The translations under genes and the position numbers were made by a program. This document shows positions 38,278 through 46,465 of a DNA stretch of 64,000 nucleotides, piece by piece; the first letter of the stretch is position 1, and each line of letters starts with the position of its first letter. Below the pieces are notes generated by a model that did no database searches, was not told the origin of the DNA, and saw nothing but the letters and a program-made list of their open reading frames with translations. Origin of the DNA: a bacterium 1xD8-48 (GTDB lineage: Bacteria; Bacillota; Clostridia; Lachnospirales; Lachnospiraceae). The DNA lies in assembly GCA_009917455.1 (NCBI GenBank), contig QZDS01000003.1, positions 62,001 through 126,000 of the forward strand, written 5' to 3'.

Positions 38278-39762
38278 TCAGGCGAACGGATTTTCTGACT
38301 TATAAAGCATTCCCTTCGGCTGATTAAAACTGATTTCTTCCATCGGAACACCGATATACTTAAACACTTCATAGAGCGCTTTTCCGTGATGGCCGAACGC
38401 CACCGCGCCGTGATGAGGATAATTCCCCTCAATCAGTACATGACGGTAGAATCTTCCCATCTCAGGGATTGCAAATACACCGATGCCGCCGAACGACTTT
38501 GTCGCCACGGGAAGAACCTCACCCTGGGCAATGTAGGCGCGCAGTTTATTGTCCGCCGTTGACTGAATCCGGTAGAAAGTGATATCGCCGGGAACAATGT
38601 CGCCTTCCAGCGTGCCGTTGGTAACCTCTGCCGGCAGGGACCTTGCCATAATCATCTGGTTTTTCATGCTGCAGAATGCCAGCTTCCTGGAACAGGTGTT
38701 GCCGCAGTGGAATCCCATAAAAGTATCCTTGTGCGTGTAATCAAATTTGCCTCTGATGGATTCCTCGTACATATCGGCGGGAACCGTGTTGTTGATGTCA
38801 AGCAGCGTAACCACATCGTCGCTCACAGCCGTACCGATAAACTCGCTTAAGCAGCCGTAAATATCCACCTCGCAGGAAACGGGGATTCCCATTCCGGCCA
38901 GACGGCTGTTCACGTAACAGGGGACAAAGCCAAACTGCGTCTGGAACGCGGGCCAGCATTTTCCGGCAATGGCAACATACTCCCGATATCCCTTATGCGC
39001 CTCCACCCAGTCAAGAAGCGTCAGCTCATACTGCGCCAGCTTGCTTAAAATTTCAGGCTTCTGGTTGCCCTCGCCAAGCTCCTCTTCCATTTCCTTTACC
39101 TTGGCCGGAATTCTCTCGTCGCCCTCATGCTTATTGAATGCCTCAAACAAGTCCAGCTCGGAATTTTCTTCAATTTCCACTCCCAGATTGTAAAGCTGCT
39201 TTATAGGCGCGTTGCAGGCAAGGAAATTAAGGGGTCTGGGGCCGAAGCTGATAATCTTAAGACTCTTAAGTCCCACGATTGCCCTTGCGACGGGCACAAA
39301 TTCATTAATCATATCCGCGCATTCTTCCGCGGTGCCTACGGGGTACTCGGGAATATAGGCTCTCACATTGCGGAGCTTTAAGTTATAGCTTGCGTTCAGC
39401 ATACCGCAGTAAGCGTCGCCTCTTCCGCCTACCAAATCATTCTGGCTTTCCTCGGAAGCCGCAACAAACATGGATGGTCCGTCAAAATGCTTTGCCAGAA
39501 GGGTTTCGGAAATTTCGGGGCCAAAGTTTCCAAGGTATACGCAAAGAGCGTTACATCCTGCCTTTTTGATATCCTCAAGAGCCTGAACCATGTGGATTTC
39601 GCTTTCCACAATGCAGACCGGACATTCATAAATGTCTGCTGCGTCATATTTGGCTTTATATGCCTCTACCAGGGATTTTCTTCTGTTAACGGACAGAGAC
39701 TCCGGGAAACAGTCGCGGCTCACCGCTACGATTCCGATTTTCACTTTGGGTAAATTGTTCAT
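38278..39762 (-). CDS. L-fucose/L-arabinose isomerase-family protein
   Basis: 494 residues, shorter than FucI (~590) and close to AraA length. Family features include VKIGIVAVSRDCF, LCVYLGNFGPE, FDGPSMFVAASEE, FMGFHCGNTCSR and VLIEGNYPHHGAVAFGHHG; Mn2+-binding Glu/Asp/His residues probably fall in these blocks. It interconverts an aldose and ketose. ATG at 39762 gives ideal spacing from AGGAGG; ATG at 39768 is too close. The operon with a xylulokinase and a LacI regulator suggests a pentose or deoxysugar whose ketose is then phosphorylated. The actual sugar is uncertain. Confidence 0.85.
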   Translation of the reverse strand: MNNLPKVKIGIVAVSRDCFPESLSVNRRKSLVEAYKAKYDAADIYECPVCIVESEIHMVQALEDIKKAGCNALCVYLGNFGPEISETLLAKHFDGPSMFVAASEESQNDLVGGRGDAYCGMLNASYNLKLRNVRAYIPEYPVGTAEECADMINEFVPVARAIVGLKSLKIISFGPRPLNFLACNAPIKQLYNLGVEIEENSELDLFEAFNKHEGDERIPAKVKEMEEELGEGNQKPEILSKLAQYELTLLDWVEAHKGYREYVAIAGKCWPAFQTQFGFVPCYVNSRLAGMGIPVSCEVDIYGCLSEFIGTAVSDDVVTLLDINNTVPADMYEESIRGKFDYTHKDTFMGFHCGNTCSRKLAFCSMKNQMIMARSLPAEVTNGTLEGDIVPGDITFYRIQSTADNKLRAYIAQGEVLPVATKSFGGIGVFAIPEMGRFYRHVLIEGNYPHHGAVAFGHHGKALYEVFKYIGVPMEEISFNQPKGMLYKSENPFA

Positions 39763-39892
39763 TTTCATTATCCTCCTATTTAAAGTTCCGCTTCGGCTCA
39801 TCTGGTACACCTGGTCTAAATCAATTTCCGGTCACCCTGTGCCCGTAAATCGATTTGTGTACCCCCTGAGCCTTCGCTGTTTTTAGTTTTCC

Positions 39893-40516
39893 TTACTCGT
39901 TCACACAAAGATTTTTTCCGGTAAGTCCCATGGGGCTTCCCTCCGGCAGTCCTCCCTCCGGATGCCCTAACAGCCATTTGTTCTTAGCTGTCAGATGCCC
40001 GTCCTCGCCGCCTGCATGCTTCTTATCCAAAGGCAGATTGGTTCCCTTTGGCAGCACAATCGTCACCTTGAAGCCGGCACCGCCCACTCCGCAGGGGGCA
40101 TAGTGAAGGGTTGTGGCATAAATTTCCACTGCCGTTCCCTTTGGCAGAAGAAATGCTTCCGCCAGAGCGGTATCATAGGTGAAATCATCCGTGATATCCT
40201 GCTGGCTTCCCAGAATTAAAATGGCGTCTGTTGCGGCCACGTTAATTTCGGAATTTCTGTGGTATTCCAGCGCGTTCAACATGAAATTATGGCCGTTGCA
40301 GTAGCCGATTTGGATGGGCAGCTCCCCGTACGTCTTTTCGGTAAGCCCTTTCATCACCGGAAGCGCTTCTAAGGGCTCGAAGCCGGGTACATACTCCACT
40401 CCCGCCGGAAGGGGCGTTTGCTCCTCCATGACCTTTACAAGGCCGGAAAAATCGATACCCTGGACAACCTTTCCGTATTTTTTGAAACGCTCGTCCGTTA
40501 CATCGTAAATCTTCAT
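39893..40516 (-). CDS. DUF4867-family protein (cupin-like)
   Basis: 207 residues. IYDVTDERFKKYGKVVQG is typical of DUF4867, a relative of ureidoglycolate-lyase-like cupins; GYCNGHNFMLNALEYHRNSE carries possible metal-binding His and Glu residues. It is regularly found with sugar kinases and isomerases in Lachnospiraceae and may open or isomerise a sugar ring, but no activity is proven to my knowledge. It lies between xylB and the isomerase gene in one operon. Confidence 0.8.
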   Translation of the reverse strand: MKIYDVTDERFKKYGKVVQGIDFSGLVKVMEEQTPLPAGVEYVPGFEPLEALPVMKGLTEKTYGELPIQIGYCNGHNFMLNALEYHRNSEINVAATDAILILGSQQDITDDFTYDTALAEAFLLPKGTAVEIYATTLHYAPCGVGGAGFKVTIVLPKGTNLPLDKKHAGGEDGHLTAKNKWLLGHPEGGLPEGSPMGLTGKNLCVNE

Positions 40517-40584
40517 ATCTTTTTCCTTTCTTTCTGTAAATATATCCGCAGACTCTCTTTACAGCATTGAAAGTCTGCCGTTTT

Positions 40585-42057
40585 TCAGTTCCGCAAAATA
40601 TCAAACAAAGGCCTGCAGGCAGGGTAAATTTCCTTGAACTTCCGGTATCTTTCTTCGTATTTTGCAACAAGCTCCGGCTCCGGTTCCACGGTGTCAACAA
40701 TTCTGACGATTTTTTCCGCAGCCGCCTCCACGCTTTCATATTCCCCGCAGGCTACCGCCGCCAGCATGGCTCCGCCAAGGGCCGGCCCTTCCTCGCTTTC
40801 AATCACGTCCACCTTTAAATTCAGTATATTCGCAATCATCCTTTTCCACAAGGGACTCTTTGCGCCGCCGCCGCAGATTTTGGTTCTCTCCAGATGAATG
40901 CCCAGGGACTTCGCCACCTCCAGAGAATCCCGGAGGGCAAAGGCAACGCCTTCAAGCACTGCCTGGGTCATATCCGCTCTGGTGGTGTCCATTGTCATAC
41001 CGATAAAAGTTCCCCTTGCGTTGGGGTTATTGTGCGGGGAACGCTCGCCCATCAGATAAGGGAGAAAATACACGTGGTTTTCGCCCAGCTTCTGAATCTC
41101 CTTTTGCTCTCCGGCATAGTTTTCCGTCCCGATAATGTCCTCCATCCACCACTTATTACAGGAAGCCGCGCTTAACATACACCCCATCAGGTGGTAGTGT
41201 CCGTCTGCGTGCGCAAAAGCATGGAGGGCGTTGAATTTGTCCACGCCGAATTTTTTCGAGGAAATGAAAATCGTACCGCTGGTTCCCAGGGAAATATTGC
41301 ACATTCCCTCGCCGACGGTTCCGGTTCCCACCGCCGCCGCCGCATTATCCCCGGCGCCCGCCGCTACCTTAACGGAGGGCGAAATGCCAAGCTGCTGCGC
41401 GATGTCCTCCTTCACCGTTCCCACACACTCGTAGCTTTCAAAAAGCTTCGGCAGCATTTCCACGCTGATTCCGCAGATATCGCACATTTCCCCGGACCAC
41501 CTGCGGTTCTTCACATCCAGAAGCAACATCCCCGAAGCGTCCGACACATCCGTGCAGTGTACGCCGGTAAGCTTATAGGCAATGTAATCCTTAGGAAGCA
41601 TGATTTTGGAAATCCTCGCAAAATTCTCCGGCTCTTTATTTTTTACCCATAAAATCTTGGGAGCGGTGAAGCCGGTAAAGGAAATATTTGCCGTGTATTC
41701 GGAGAGCTTTTCCTTCCCAATCACATTGTTCAGATAATCGCATTCCTCGAATGTTCTTCCGTCATTCCACAAAATAGCGGGACGTATCACATTATCATCC
41801 TTATCCAGAATCACAAGCCCGTGCATCTGCCCGCCAAAGCTGATTCCCTTAACCTCACTCTTATCCACATCGGCCGTCAGCTCCTTAATTCCCTCCATGG
41901 TCTGGGCAAACCAGTCCTCGGGATTCTGCTGCGACCATCCCGGATTCGGGTAAAAAATCGGGTACTCTCTGGAAACGATTTTCCGGATTTTCCCCTCTCC
42001 GTCCATCAGCAGCAGCTTTACCGCGCTGGTTCCCAGGTCAACACCTACATACAGCAT
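40585..42057 (-). CDS. xylB: Xylulokinase (FGGY family)
   Basis: 490 residues. Phosphate-binding LYVGVDLGTSAVKLLLMDG at the N-terminus, substrate-site FGGQMHGLV and WNDGR, catalytic-type Asp in AAGAGDNAAAAVGTG and a C-terminal ATP site CGGGAKSPLW match xylulokinase. It phosphorylates D-xylulose or a related ketose. ATG at 42057 has GGGAGG upstream; the extended frame to 42123 overlaps the regulator gene and lacks a ribosome-binding site. Second gene of the LacI-xylB-DUF4867-isomerase operon. Confidence 0.93.
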   Translation of the reverse strand: MLYVGVDLGTSAVKLLLMDGEGKIRKIVSREYPIFYPNPGWSQQNPEDWFAQTMEGIKELTADVDKSEVKGISFGGQMHGLVILDKDDNVIRPAILWNDGRTFEECDYLNNVIGKEKLSEYTANISFTGFTAPKILWVKNKEPENFARISKIMLPKDYIAYKLTGVHCTDVSDASGMLLLDVKNRRWSGEMCDICGISVEMLPKLFESYECVGTVKEDIAQQLGISPSVKVAAGAGDNAAAAVGTGTVGEGMCNISLGTSGTIFISSKKFGVDKFNALHAFAHADGHYHLMGCMLSAASCNKWWMEDIIGTENYAGEQKEIQKLGENHVYFLPYLMGERSPHNNPNARGTFIGMTMDTTRADMTQAVLEGVAFALRDSLEVAKSLGIHLERTKICGGGAKSPLWKRMIANILNLKVDVIESEEGPALGGAMLAAVACGEYESVEAAAEKIVRIVDTVEPEPELVAKYEERYRKFKEIYPACRPLFDILRN

Positions 42058-42091
42058 AACACAACCTCCCTTTCCGCTTTTCAATTCTCTG

Positions 42092-43183
42092 CTACTCTTC
42101 CGTAAAATAACACAGATTTTCACCTGTGATTATTTCAAGCCTGGAATAAAACTTCTTTTTTTCATTGGAAATCCCGTAACACATTTCCTCGAATAAAAGC
42201 TTGATTCCCAGATACGCCTGCCTGCTCAAATCCTGATACACCACCGCGTCAATCACCGAATCCCGAATGTCCTTTTTGATTTCCTCAAATAAATCAAAGC
42301 CCACCAGTCTGATATCACACCTGCCGCAGCCCCGAAGCGCCCTCGCCATGAGGTCAAGACGGTAAGTCAAATCAAAAATACCGCGCAGCTTTGGCTCCTT
42401 CTGCACACAGGAAGTAACCGCCCTGAAAATCTCCTCATCCTCCACCAGCTCAAAGGCAGCGGGAAGCACCTGACAGTCCGGGAAGTCCTTTATTTTATCC
42501 AGAAAACCGTTCAGTCTGGCATGGATATCCTGATTGCTCCGGTATTCCGTGGTTACCGGCACAAAAATCTTTTTGGTTTCGGCGCCTTTGCCCGCCCCGG
42601 CTGCCCCTCCTGAAATCATCTTGCCAAGCAGCTCCGCCGCAAGCCGGCCGCTCCGGTAATAGTCCACGCCCACGTAATAATTTTCGCCACCTTTTTTGCT
42701 GTCCCTGCTCAGGAGAACCACCTGACATTCTTCCGCCGCAAGCCTTTGCAGAATCTTCTCCGTCACTTCCTTATCGTCGGAAGCCGCAAACAAAAAACTT
42801 CTCACTCCCTGCGCCAGCATGTTTTCCACTTCTTCAAGCTGCCGCCAGGGCTCCTCCAAGAAAGCCTCCGCAATTAAAACATGCAGGCCGTCGTCTCCAA
42901 ATTCCCTGACCGCCTCGCCGATTCCCTTTCTCACCTCCGGAGAAAAGTAGTTGGCGCTCCGGGACTGAAATCCCACATATCCGATGGTATACTGTCTGTT
43001 CAACGCAAGATTTCTGGCGTTTTTATTCTGTACATAATGATACTTTTCCAGAGCCGCTATCACCGTGGCTTTTGTTTTCTCGCTGACATTTCCCTTGTTC
43101 TTTAAAACCTTGTAAATCGTTGTTCTGGAAATACCGATTTCCGCGGCAATTGCTTCCAGTGTCATCCGTGCTGCCGTCTCCAT
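42092..43183 (-). CDS. LacI-family regulator of the xylB operon
   Basis: 363 residues. HTH and hinge at 1-60 (TLEAIAAEIGISRTTIYKVL, then YVQNKNARNLALN), followed by a periplasmic-binding-protein-like sugar sensor. IYKVL replaces the usual V(S/N)..L core, a known variant. ATG at 43183 is chosen; a second ATG seven residues later has GGAG in better register and is also possible. It leads the operon and probably represses it through GTTTACACGTGTTAAC just upstream. Confidence 0.9.
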   Translation of the reverse strand: METAARMTLEAIAAEIGISRTTIYKVLKNKGNVSEKTKATVIAALEKYHYVQNKNARNLALNRQYTIGYVGFQSRSANYFSPEVRKGIGEAVREFGDDGLHVLIAEAFLEEPWRQLEEVENMLAQGVRSFLFAASDDKEVTEKILQRLAAEECQVVLLSRDSKKGGENYYVGVDYYRSGRLAAELLGKMISGGAAGAGKGAETKKIFVPVTTEYRSNQDIHARLNGFLDKIKDFPDCQVLPAAFELVEDEEIFRAVTSCVQKEPKLRGIFDLTYRLDLMARALRGCGRCDIRLVGFDLFEEIKKDIRDSVIDAVVYQDLSRQAYLGIKLLFEEMCYGISNEKKKFYSRLEIITGENLCYFTEE

Positions 43184-43204
43184 ACAGGCACTCTCTTTCT
43201 CAAA

Positions 43205-43220
43205 GTTTACACGTGTTAAC
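43205..43220. promoter_or_regulatory. Likely LacI operator of the xylB operon
   Basis: GTTTACACGTGTTAAC is a near-perfect 16-bp palindrome centred on CG, 22 bp upstream of the regulator's start. Confidence 0.65.
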
Positions 43221-43369
43221 TTTATGATAACACTACCGGTTTCTATTGTCAATTTGGACTTATATACATGATTCCGCTCCTGTTTTTATGCAATATGTAC
43301 AACTGACAGCTTTTAAGGGCAAAGCCCGTCCCGGCAGGGCCGCCAGCGAAAGCGCATCCGCCCTCCCGC

Positions 43370-44419
43370 TTATTTCCCATCCGGCAGGCCCGGGGCATAT
43401 TTTATAAAAAAGTCCTCCGCCTTCTTTTCATCAAGAGAAAACCGCTTCTGCAGTTTCGCGACAATTCTTTCTTTGCCAAATCCCTCCTCCAGGTAATCCA
43501 GCACAAACGCCTCTATTCCGCGTTCCAGCCCTTCTTTTCGCAAGTCCTCTCCCCACTCTTCCATCGCCCTGCACATATCTACCCTTTCTCCTTCCTGCCG
43601 GTAATTCCTTTTTTGCTCTATGAAATCGAATTTGTTTATCATAATGCTGATAACATCAAAGGTGTCCTCGTCCATCTCCCGCATCCGCCGTTCATTTTCC
43701 TCGCAGTACTTCCGAAGCTCCTCCTTGCTTTCCCTCCGTTTCAGAAATCCTATAAGCTCTCTTATGCCCGTCTGAAAATTCTTTTCTTCCAGGTCTTTCG
43801 CCGTCACAAGATTTATGTGGTAATCCGAAATATACTGTTTGAAAATTTCGTTCTTCTTCCCAAAGTCTAACATATCGTGCAAATTTCTGCAACCGTCATA
43901 TTCGTCCTCGCCGTGATAGAATACTATTGTAATCACAGGGCTCAATCTGTCTTCCTTCCGCATACCTGACAAAAATTCCGCTGCGCCGGCTGTCGTGCTG
44001 ACCGCAGTTTTCGCAGCCGTGTTGCCGGCAATGTCTTCCCCGCTTATTTCCTTGCTTTTACCGGCCGCTGTGGCGCGATTTTCCATCTCTTTCTTTCTCT
44101 CACGCGCTTTACGGTAATCTTCCTTTATCTTTTTAAGCTGCTTTTTATATTCCAGAACATCATATTCCATACAGCGAAAGGGCATGGCATAGTGGACGAT
44201 ATCCTGATTTTCCACGCCTATCAGAATATAGCTTCCTTCCCTGCAGACCTTTTTCAGGATATCTCTGCTCCTTGCCGCTTTCGAATAGACAGTCTGGCCT
44301 TCCTCAATCTCCTTTGCCGATATCACCTGTCCTCCCCCATAAAGACTCCCGTTAATGAAATCGGCAAACCGTTCCGGCTTCTCCAGATAGTCGCAGATAA
44401 TGTTATTCTTTTTTCCCAT
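43370..44419 (-). CDS. Rpn-family recombination-promoting nuclease (second copy)
   Basis: 349 residues. It begins GKKNNIICDYLEKPERFADF, followed by FINGSLYGGGQ; the central YILIGVENQDIVHYAMPFR carries the PD-(D/E)XK-type E-Q pair, and SPVITIVFYHGEDEYDG is the conserved strand of this group. A charged low-complexity insert (about 95-165) and a coiled C-terminal tail (GIEAFVLDYLEEGF) follow. Proteins of this family act as DNA nucleases that raise recombination. ATG at 44419 follows AGGAGAAGAT. Frame and core motifs look intact, unlike the copy at 7147. Confidence 0.82.
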   Translation of the reverse strand: MGKKNNIICDYLEKPERFADFINGSLYGGGQVISAKEIEEGQTVYSKAARSRDILKKVCREGSYILIGVENQDIVHYAMPFRCMEYDVLEYKKQLKKIKEDYRKARERKKEMENRATAAGKSKEISGEDIAGNTAAKTAVSTTAGAAEFLSGMRKEDRLSPVITIVFYHGEDEYDGCRNLHDMLDFGKKNEIFKQYISDYHINLVTAKDLEEKNFQTGIRELIGFLKRRESKEELRKYCEENERRMREMDEDTFDVISIMINKFDFIEQKRNYRQEGERVDMCRAMEEWGEDLRKEGLERGIEAFVLDYLEEGFGKERIVAKLQKRFSLDEKKAEDFFIKYAPGLPDGK

Positions 44420-44642
44420 ATCTTCTCCTGACTGCATAATTTAATCTTATTGGAAATACCGGCGAACCAGCCCGGCAGAAATGCCCTTTGAATATCCCTT
44501 TAAAGCTCAGGGATATGGTAGAATTTCCAATGTGTTTTCTGATAAAAACAGAATAACAGAATTTGAAGAAAAATCAAGAAAAAAAACGGTAAAAAATTAT
44601 TATAAAAGTATAAACTGCTGCCGGCGCGCCGCCGGTATTAAA

Positions 44643-44674
44643 GTCCGGGCGAAAGAAACTCTTCCTGCCCGGAC
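44643..44674 (-). terminator. Possible terminator downstream of metI
   Basis: GTCCGGGC pairs with GCCCGGAC over a 16-base loop, with TTTAAT following on the minus strand. The rest of 44438-44727 is AT-rich, then GC-rich at 44620-44640, and shows no gene. Confidence 0.45.
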
Positions 44675-44727
44675 GCACTCCGGCCCCATCAAGGCCGCTT
44701 CAAAACGCAGTTAAAAATTTTAACGGT

Positions 44728-45393
44728 CTAACCCGTAATCCTTCTGTCCAGCTTCTTTGAAAGCCTTGTCCCAATCATCTGCAGGATTTGCACCAGGGCC
44801 ACCAGAAGAATTACCGTCACAATCATAATATCTCCTTGCCATCTGTAATACCCGTAGCGGATGGCAATGTCTCCAAGACCGCCGCCTCCGACTACGCCGG
44901 CCATTGCCGAATAGCCGAGGATTGTGCCAAGGGAAATGGTAGCCCCCACTATCAGGGATGTCCTGGCCTCGGCCATAAGCACTTTCCAGATAATCGTCCA
45001 CAAACTTGCCCCCATACTCTGGGCCGCCTCAATCACGCCGTGGTCCACTTCCAGCAGGGAAGACTCCACCATTCTCGCCACAAAGGGCGCCGCCGCAATG
45101 GCAAGAGGCACGATGGTCGCCGTGGCCCCGTAGCTTTTTCCCACTATCAGTCTGGTAAACGGGATTATCAGCATCAGAAGAATCAGAAAAGGAATACTTC
45201 TCACAATATTCACCACAACGTCCAGAATCTTGTAAATAATTTTAATCGGTTTTAATCCCCCCGGCGCCGTCACAACCAGCGTAATCCCCATGGGAATCCC
45301 CAGCGCATAGGCAATCAGCGTTGAAACAAGGGTCATATAAAGGGTTACCCCCGTGCCCTCTACTATCATCATAATTGTCTGACTATCCCACAT
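44728..45393 (-). CDS. metI: Methionine-type ABC transporter permease
   Basis: 221 residues with five hydrophobic segments, the size of MetI. The EAA-type loop is GVIEAAQSMGASLWTIIWKV and the conserved end reads GGGGLGDIAIRYGYYRWQ. With MetN it imports methionine or a related amino acid. The ATG at 45393 overlaps the metN stop by 11 bp with GGAG upstream; a TTG start at 45402 is less likely. No metQ lipoprotein gene follows; only a possible terminator does. Confidence 0.92.
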   Translation of the reverse strand: MWDSQTIMMIVEGTGVTLYMTLVSTLIAYALGIPMGITLVVTAPGGLKPIKIIYKILDVVVNIVRSIPFLILLMLIIPFTRLIVGKSYGATATIVPLAIAAAPFVARMVESSLLEVDHGVIEAAQSMGASLWTIIWKVLMAEARTSLIVGATISLGTILGYSAMAGVVGGGGLGDIAIRYGYYRWQGDIMIVTVILLVALVQILQMIGTRLSKKLDRRITG

Positions 45394-46396
45394 AATTATC
45401 AAGCTCCTCCACTTCCAGTTTTCTGCTCTTTAAGTACTCTATCATCTTTTCCGCCACCTCTTCATTCTCCGGAAGCTGCAGAATCATCTGCCCGTGAGCC
45501 ACACCTCCGATGTCCCGTGTATCCGCAAGGAGAATATTCACAGGCGTCTTGCAGGCAAGCACCATATTGGCGATTACCGGCTCAAAAGAAGAATTGCTGG
45601 TAAAGACAATACGGATGCACCTCTTGCCCCGCATTTCCTCGTAGGAAGTCTTTTCTCCCCGGAAAACAAGCCTTTTGGCCGCCTTCGACCTTGGCCTTTG
45701 GAACACTTCCTCAACCCTTCCGGTTTCGGCCAGCATCCCTTCATCTATGATTGCCACATGGCTGCAAATCTCCTGCACCACAGCCATTTCATGGGTAATA
45801 ATTACAATGGTAATGCCGTACTTCTGATTGATTTCCTTCAGCAGAGCCAGAATCGCCTTGGTTGTGGTCGGGTCAAGGGCGCTGGTTGCCTCGTCGCAGA
45901 GCAGAATCTTCGGATTGGTCGCAAGGGCCCTTGCAATCGCCACCCTCTGCTTCTGACCGCCGGAAAGCTGTGCCGGGTAGGCAAGCTCCTTTTCCGAAAG
46001 CCCTACAATGGAAAGCAGCTCCCTCGCTCTTGCCACCGCATCCTTTCTCGGCGTTTTGGTTATTTCCAGCGGAAAGCAGACATTGTCAAGAACGGTTCTC
46101 TGCATCAGAAGATTGAAATGCTGAAAAATCATCGCAATCTCCGTGCGTATGGCTCGAAGTTCACCGTCGCTTAAAGCCGATAAATCCTTTTCTTCTATAT
46201 AAACAGTTCCCGTGGTGGGCCGTTCAAGAAAATTAAGACATCTTACCAGCGTGGATTTTCCCGCGCCGCTCATACCGATGATGCCGTAAATTTCCCCCTT
46301 ATGGATTTCCAGATTAATCCCCTTAAGGGCTTCCACCTGATTGTCCTTTCCCACAAAGGTTTTGGTGACATTGTCTATTCGTATCATTGTTTCCAT
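45383..46396 (-). CDS. metN: Methionine ABC transporter ATP-binding protein
   Basis: 337 residues. Walker A GMSGAGKST, signature LSGGQKQRVAIARAL, Walker B ILLCDEATSALDP and His-loop THEMAVV are complete. The C-terminal NIL domain (about 260-337, IRIVFTSNSSFEPVIANMV) senses methionine and inhibits transport. It energises MetI. No SAM or other methionine riboswitch is visible in the short upstream gap. Confidence 0.95.
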   Translation of the reverse strand: METMIRIDNVTKTFVGKDNQVEALKGINLEIHKGEIYGIIGMSGAGKSTLVRCLNFLERPTTGTVYIEEKDLSALSDGELRAIRTEIAMIFQHFNLLMQRTVLDNVCFPLEITKTPRKDAVARARELLSIVGLSEKELAYPAQLSGGQKQRVAIARALATNPKILLCDEATSALDPTTTKAILALLKEINQKYGITIVIITHEMAVVQEICSHVAIIDEGMLAETGRVEEVFQRPRSKAAKRLVFRGEKTSYEEMRGKRCIRIVFTSNSSFEPVIANMVLACKTPVNILLADTRDIGGVAHGQMILQLPENEEVAEKMIEYLKSRKLEVEELDNYVG

Positions 46397-46465
46397 TCGT
46401 TTACCATGACCTCATTCTTTCCTGCTTCTTCCGTAAACATTCTTCCAGCGGCTTAGAACCGGCTT

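Noticed and set aside
46397..46465. SAM riboswitch upstream of metN
   Set aside because: The gap is only about 70 bp and lacks any S-box structure.
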